Source: JAMXLJ01 sp036558745
GTDB lineage: Bacteria > Actinomycetota > Acidimicrobiia > IMCC26256 > JAMXLJ01
Reading direction: 5' to 3'
DNA length: 64,000 bases
Assembly (NCBI GenBank): GCA_036558745.1
Contig: DATBEZ010000023.1
Coordinates: forward strand, 1 to 64,000
Part shown: piece by piece, positions 62,628-64,000 of the stretch
Layout: the number at the start of each line of letters is the position of its first letter
Position numbering within the stretch: the stretch's first letter is position 1
Notes under the pieces: generated by a model
Seen by the model: the letters and a program-made list of their open reading frames with translations, nothing else
What the model was told of the DNA's origin: nothing
The model's database searches: none
Program-made: the position numbers and the translations under genes

Positions 62628-62955
62628 TCAGACGGGCTGGCGCTCGGCCGGCTCGGTGAGGTCGACCTGTCGCGAGCGCGCACCGTCACGATGCCCGTCG
62701 GCGCCGGTCGCGCCCGGCAGACCCGTCGTCCGGCTGATCGCGAAGGCCGCGAACCCGAGCGCGGTCACGACCGCCGCGAGCACCCACCCGCGTTGCGTGC
62801 GCACGTCGAGGAGCGACGCGGCCGAGAACAGCGCGCCCGCGATCAGGAGCGCGAACGCGATCCCGGCCCAGTGGACTTCCCTGGAGGTGTCCTGGAAGTC
62901 GAGCCAGGTGCACGAGCGCGACACCGGCGAGTCCGACGATCGCCGTCGGTCGCAA
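62628..62955 (-). pseudogene. Small membrane protein gene with apparent +1 frameshift
   Basis: The first 17 codons (RPTAIVGLAGVALVHL) and the rest (LDFQDTSREVHWAGIAFALL, then VLAAVVTALGFAAFAISRTT) lie in different frames. Removing one base of the CC at 62904-62905 would join them into about 108 residues with three or four membrane helices ending ISRTTGLPGA. That ending recalls a conserved actinobacterial membrane family of unknown function. It is either a true frameshift mutation or a sequencing error. The start is likely the TTG at 62955. Confidence 0.6.
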
Positions 62956-63192
62956 GGTCTGGTCGCGAAACGCCTCTCCGCCGAGGTCATCGCTCCGGCG
63001 TCCCCTTCGCTTGCCGGTGTCCGAACGCCTGCCCCTCCGGCCTGGCGAGCCTCGGCGCTACCCAGCGCGTCTGCGCCTCATACCTCCCTCGTGCATCGCG
63101 GCGCGACAGACGCTCAAGCGCCGCCGCGCACCGCGGTTCGGCGTACCGCGGTTGGGGGTATCCGCGTACGACGCGACGACGGGAGGCGCACC

Positions 63193-64000
<808 letters not shown>

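Overview
The window is GC-rich actinobacterial DNA with dense third-position G/C, many 4-bp GTGA/ATGA gene overlaps, frequent GTG starts and Rho with a long actinobacterial-type N-terminal insertion. Gene content and order (atp operon next to wecA-glyA-rpiB; prmC-prfA; DUF1385-rpmE-rho; thrC-hom-lysA-argS) fit the class Acidimicrobiia best. This is an inference from memory, without a database search. Everything looks chromosomal. I see no insertion sequences, phage genes or CRISPR arrays.

Layout. (1) 1-6453, minus strand: the F1Fo ATP synthase operon atpZ-I-B-E-F-H-A-G-D (atpD cut by the window edge), with a good promoter at 6512-6541. (2) 6659-9748: wecA-type phosphosugar transferase, glyA and rpiB. 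(3) 9955-38898: a large surface-polysaccharide locus. It holds a nucleotide-sugar module (aminotransferase, Gfo/Idh dehydrogenase, acetyltransferase and divergent 2-epimerase) that matches the Wbp/Wlb route to a diacetamido-uronic acid. It also holds glycosyltransferases of the GT2, GT4 and GT39 types, a Wzy-like polymerase, a Wzx-like flippase, a Wzz/BY-kinase-like chain-length protein, a polyprenyl-phosphate sugar transferase, two related glycoside hydrolases, a tiny LPXTG protein and a DUF4012 protein. (4) 38967-43255: a tandem pair of RecB-like nuclease paralogues, DUF983, prmC and prfA. (5) 43379-46553: a luciferase-like flavin monooxygenase and a ferritin-like putative diiron protein, divergent from a TetR regulator with an obvious operator. 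(6) 46569-53839: DUF1385, rpmE, rho with an unusually long leader, an ApgM-type phosphomutase, a GSDH-type lipoprotein and an SDR. (7) 53852-59269: thrC-hom-lysA-argS. (8) 59622-64000: a diguanylate cyclase whose N-terminus looks like that of ParB, its overlapping partner, a UspA protein, tRNA-Arg(CCG), a frameshifted small membrane-protein gene and the start of a catalase gene.

How it works together. The polysaccharide genes form several runs that together supply activation, modification, assembly, flipping, polymerisation, length control and trimming of one exported glycan. The threonine/lysine block lacks a canonical thrB, and the nearby ApgM-like gene is a candidate substitute. Regulation is visible as promoters with TAnnnT -10 boxes. 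In eight cases the start codon lies 7-9 nt behind the -10 box, which implies leaderless or nearly leaderless mRNAs; I used this to choose several starts. A roughly 100-bp repeated element forms the leader of atpG, wecA and rpmE.

Most notable for follow-up: the ParB-like tail on the GGDEF protein, the TetR/diiron/flavin module, the ApgM homoserine-kinase hypothesis, the rho leader, the repeated leader element and the catalytically degenerate RecB paralogue.
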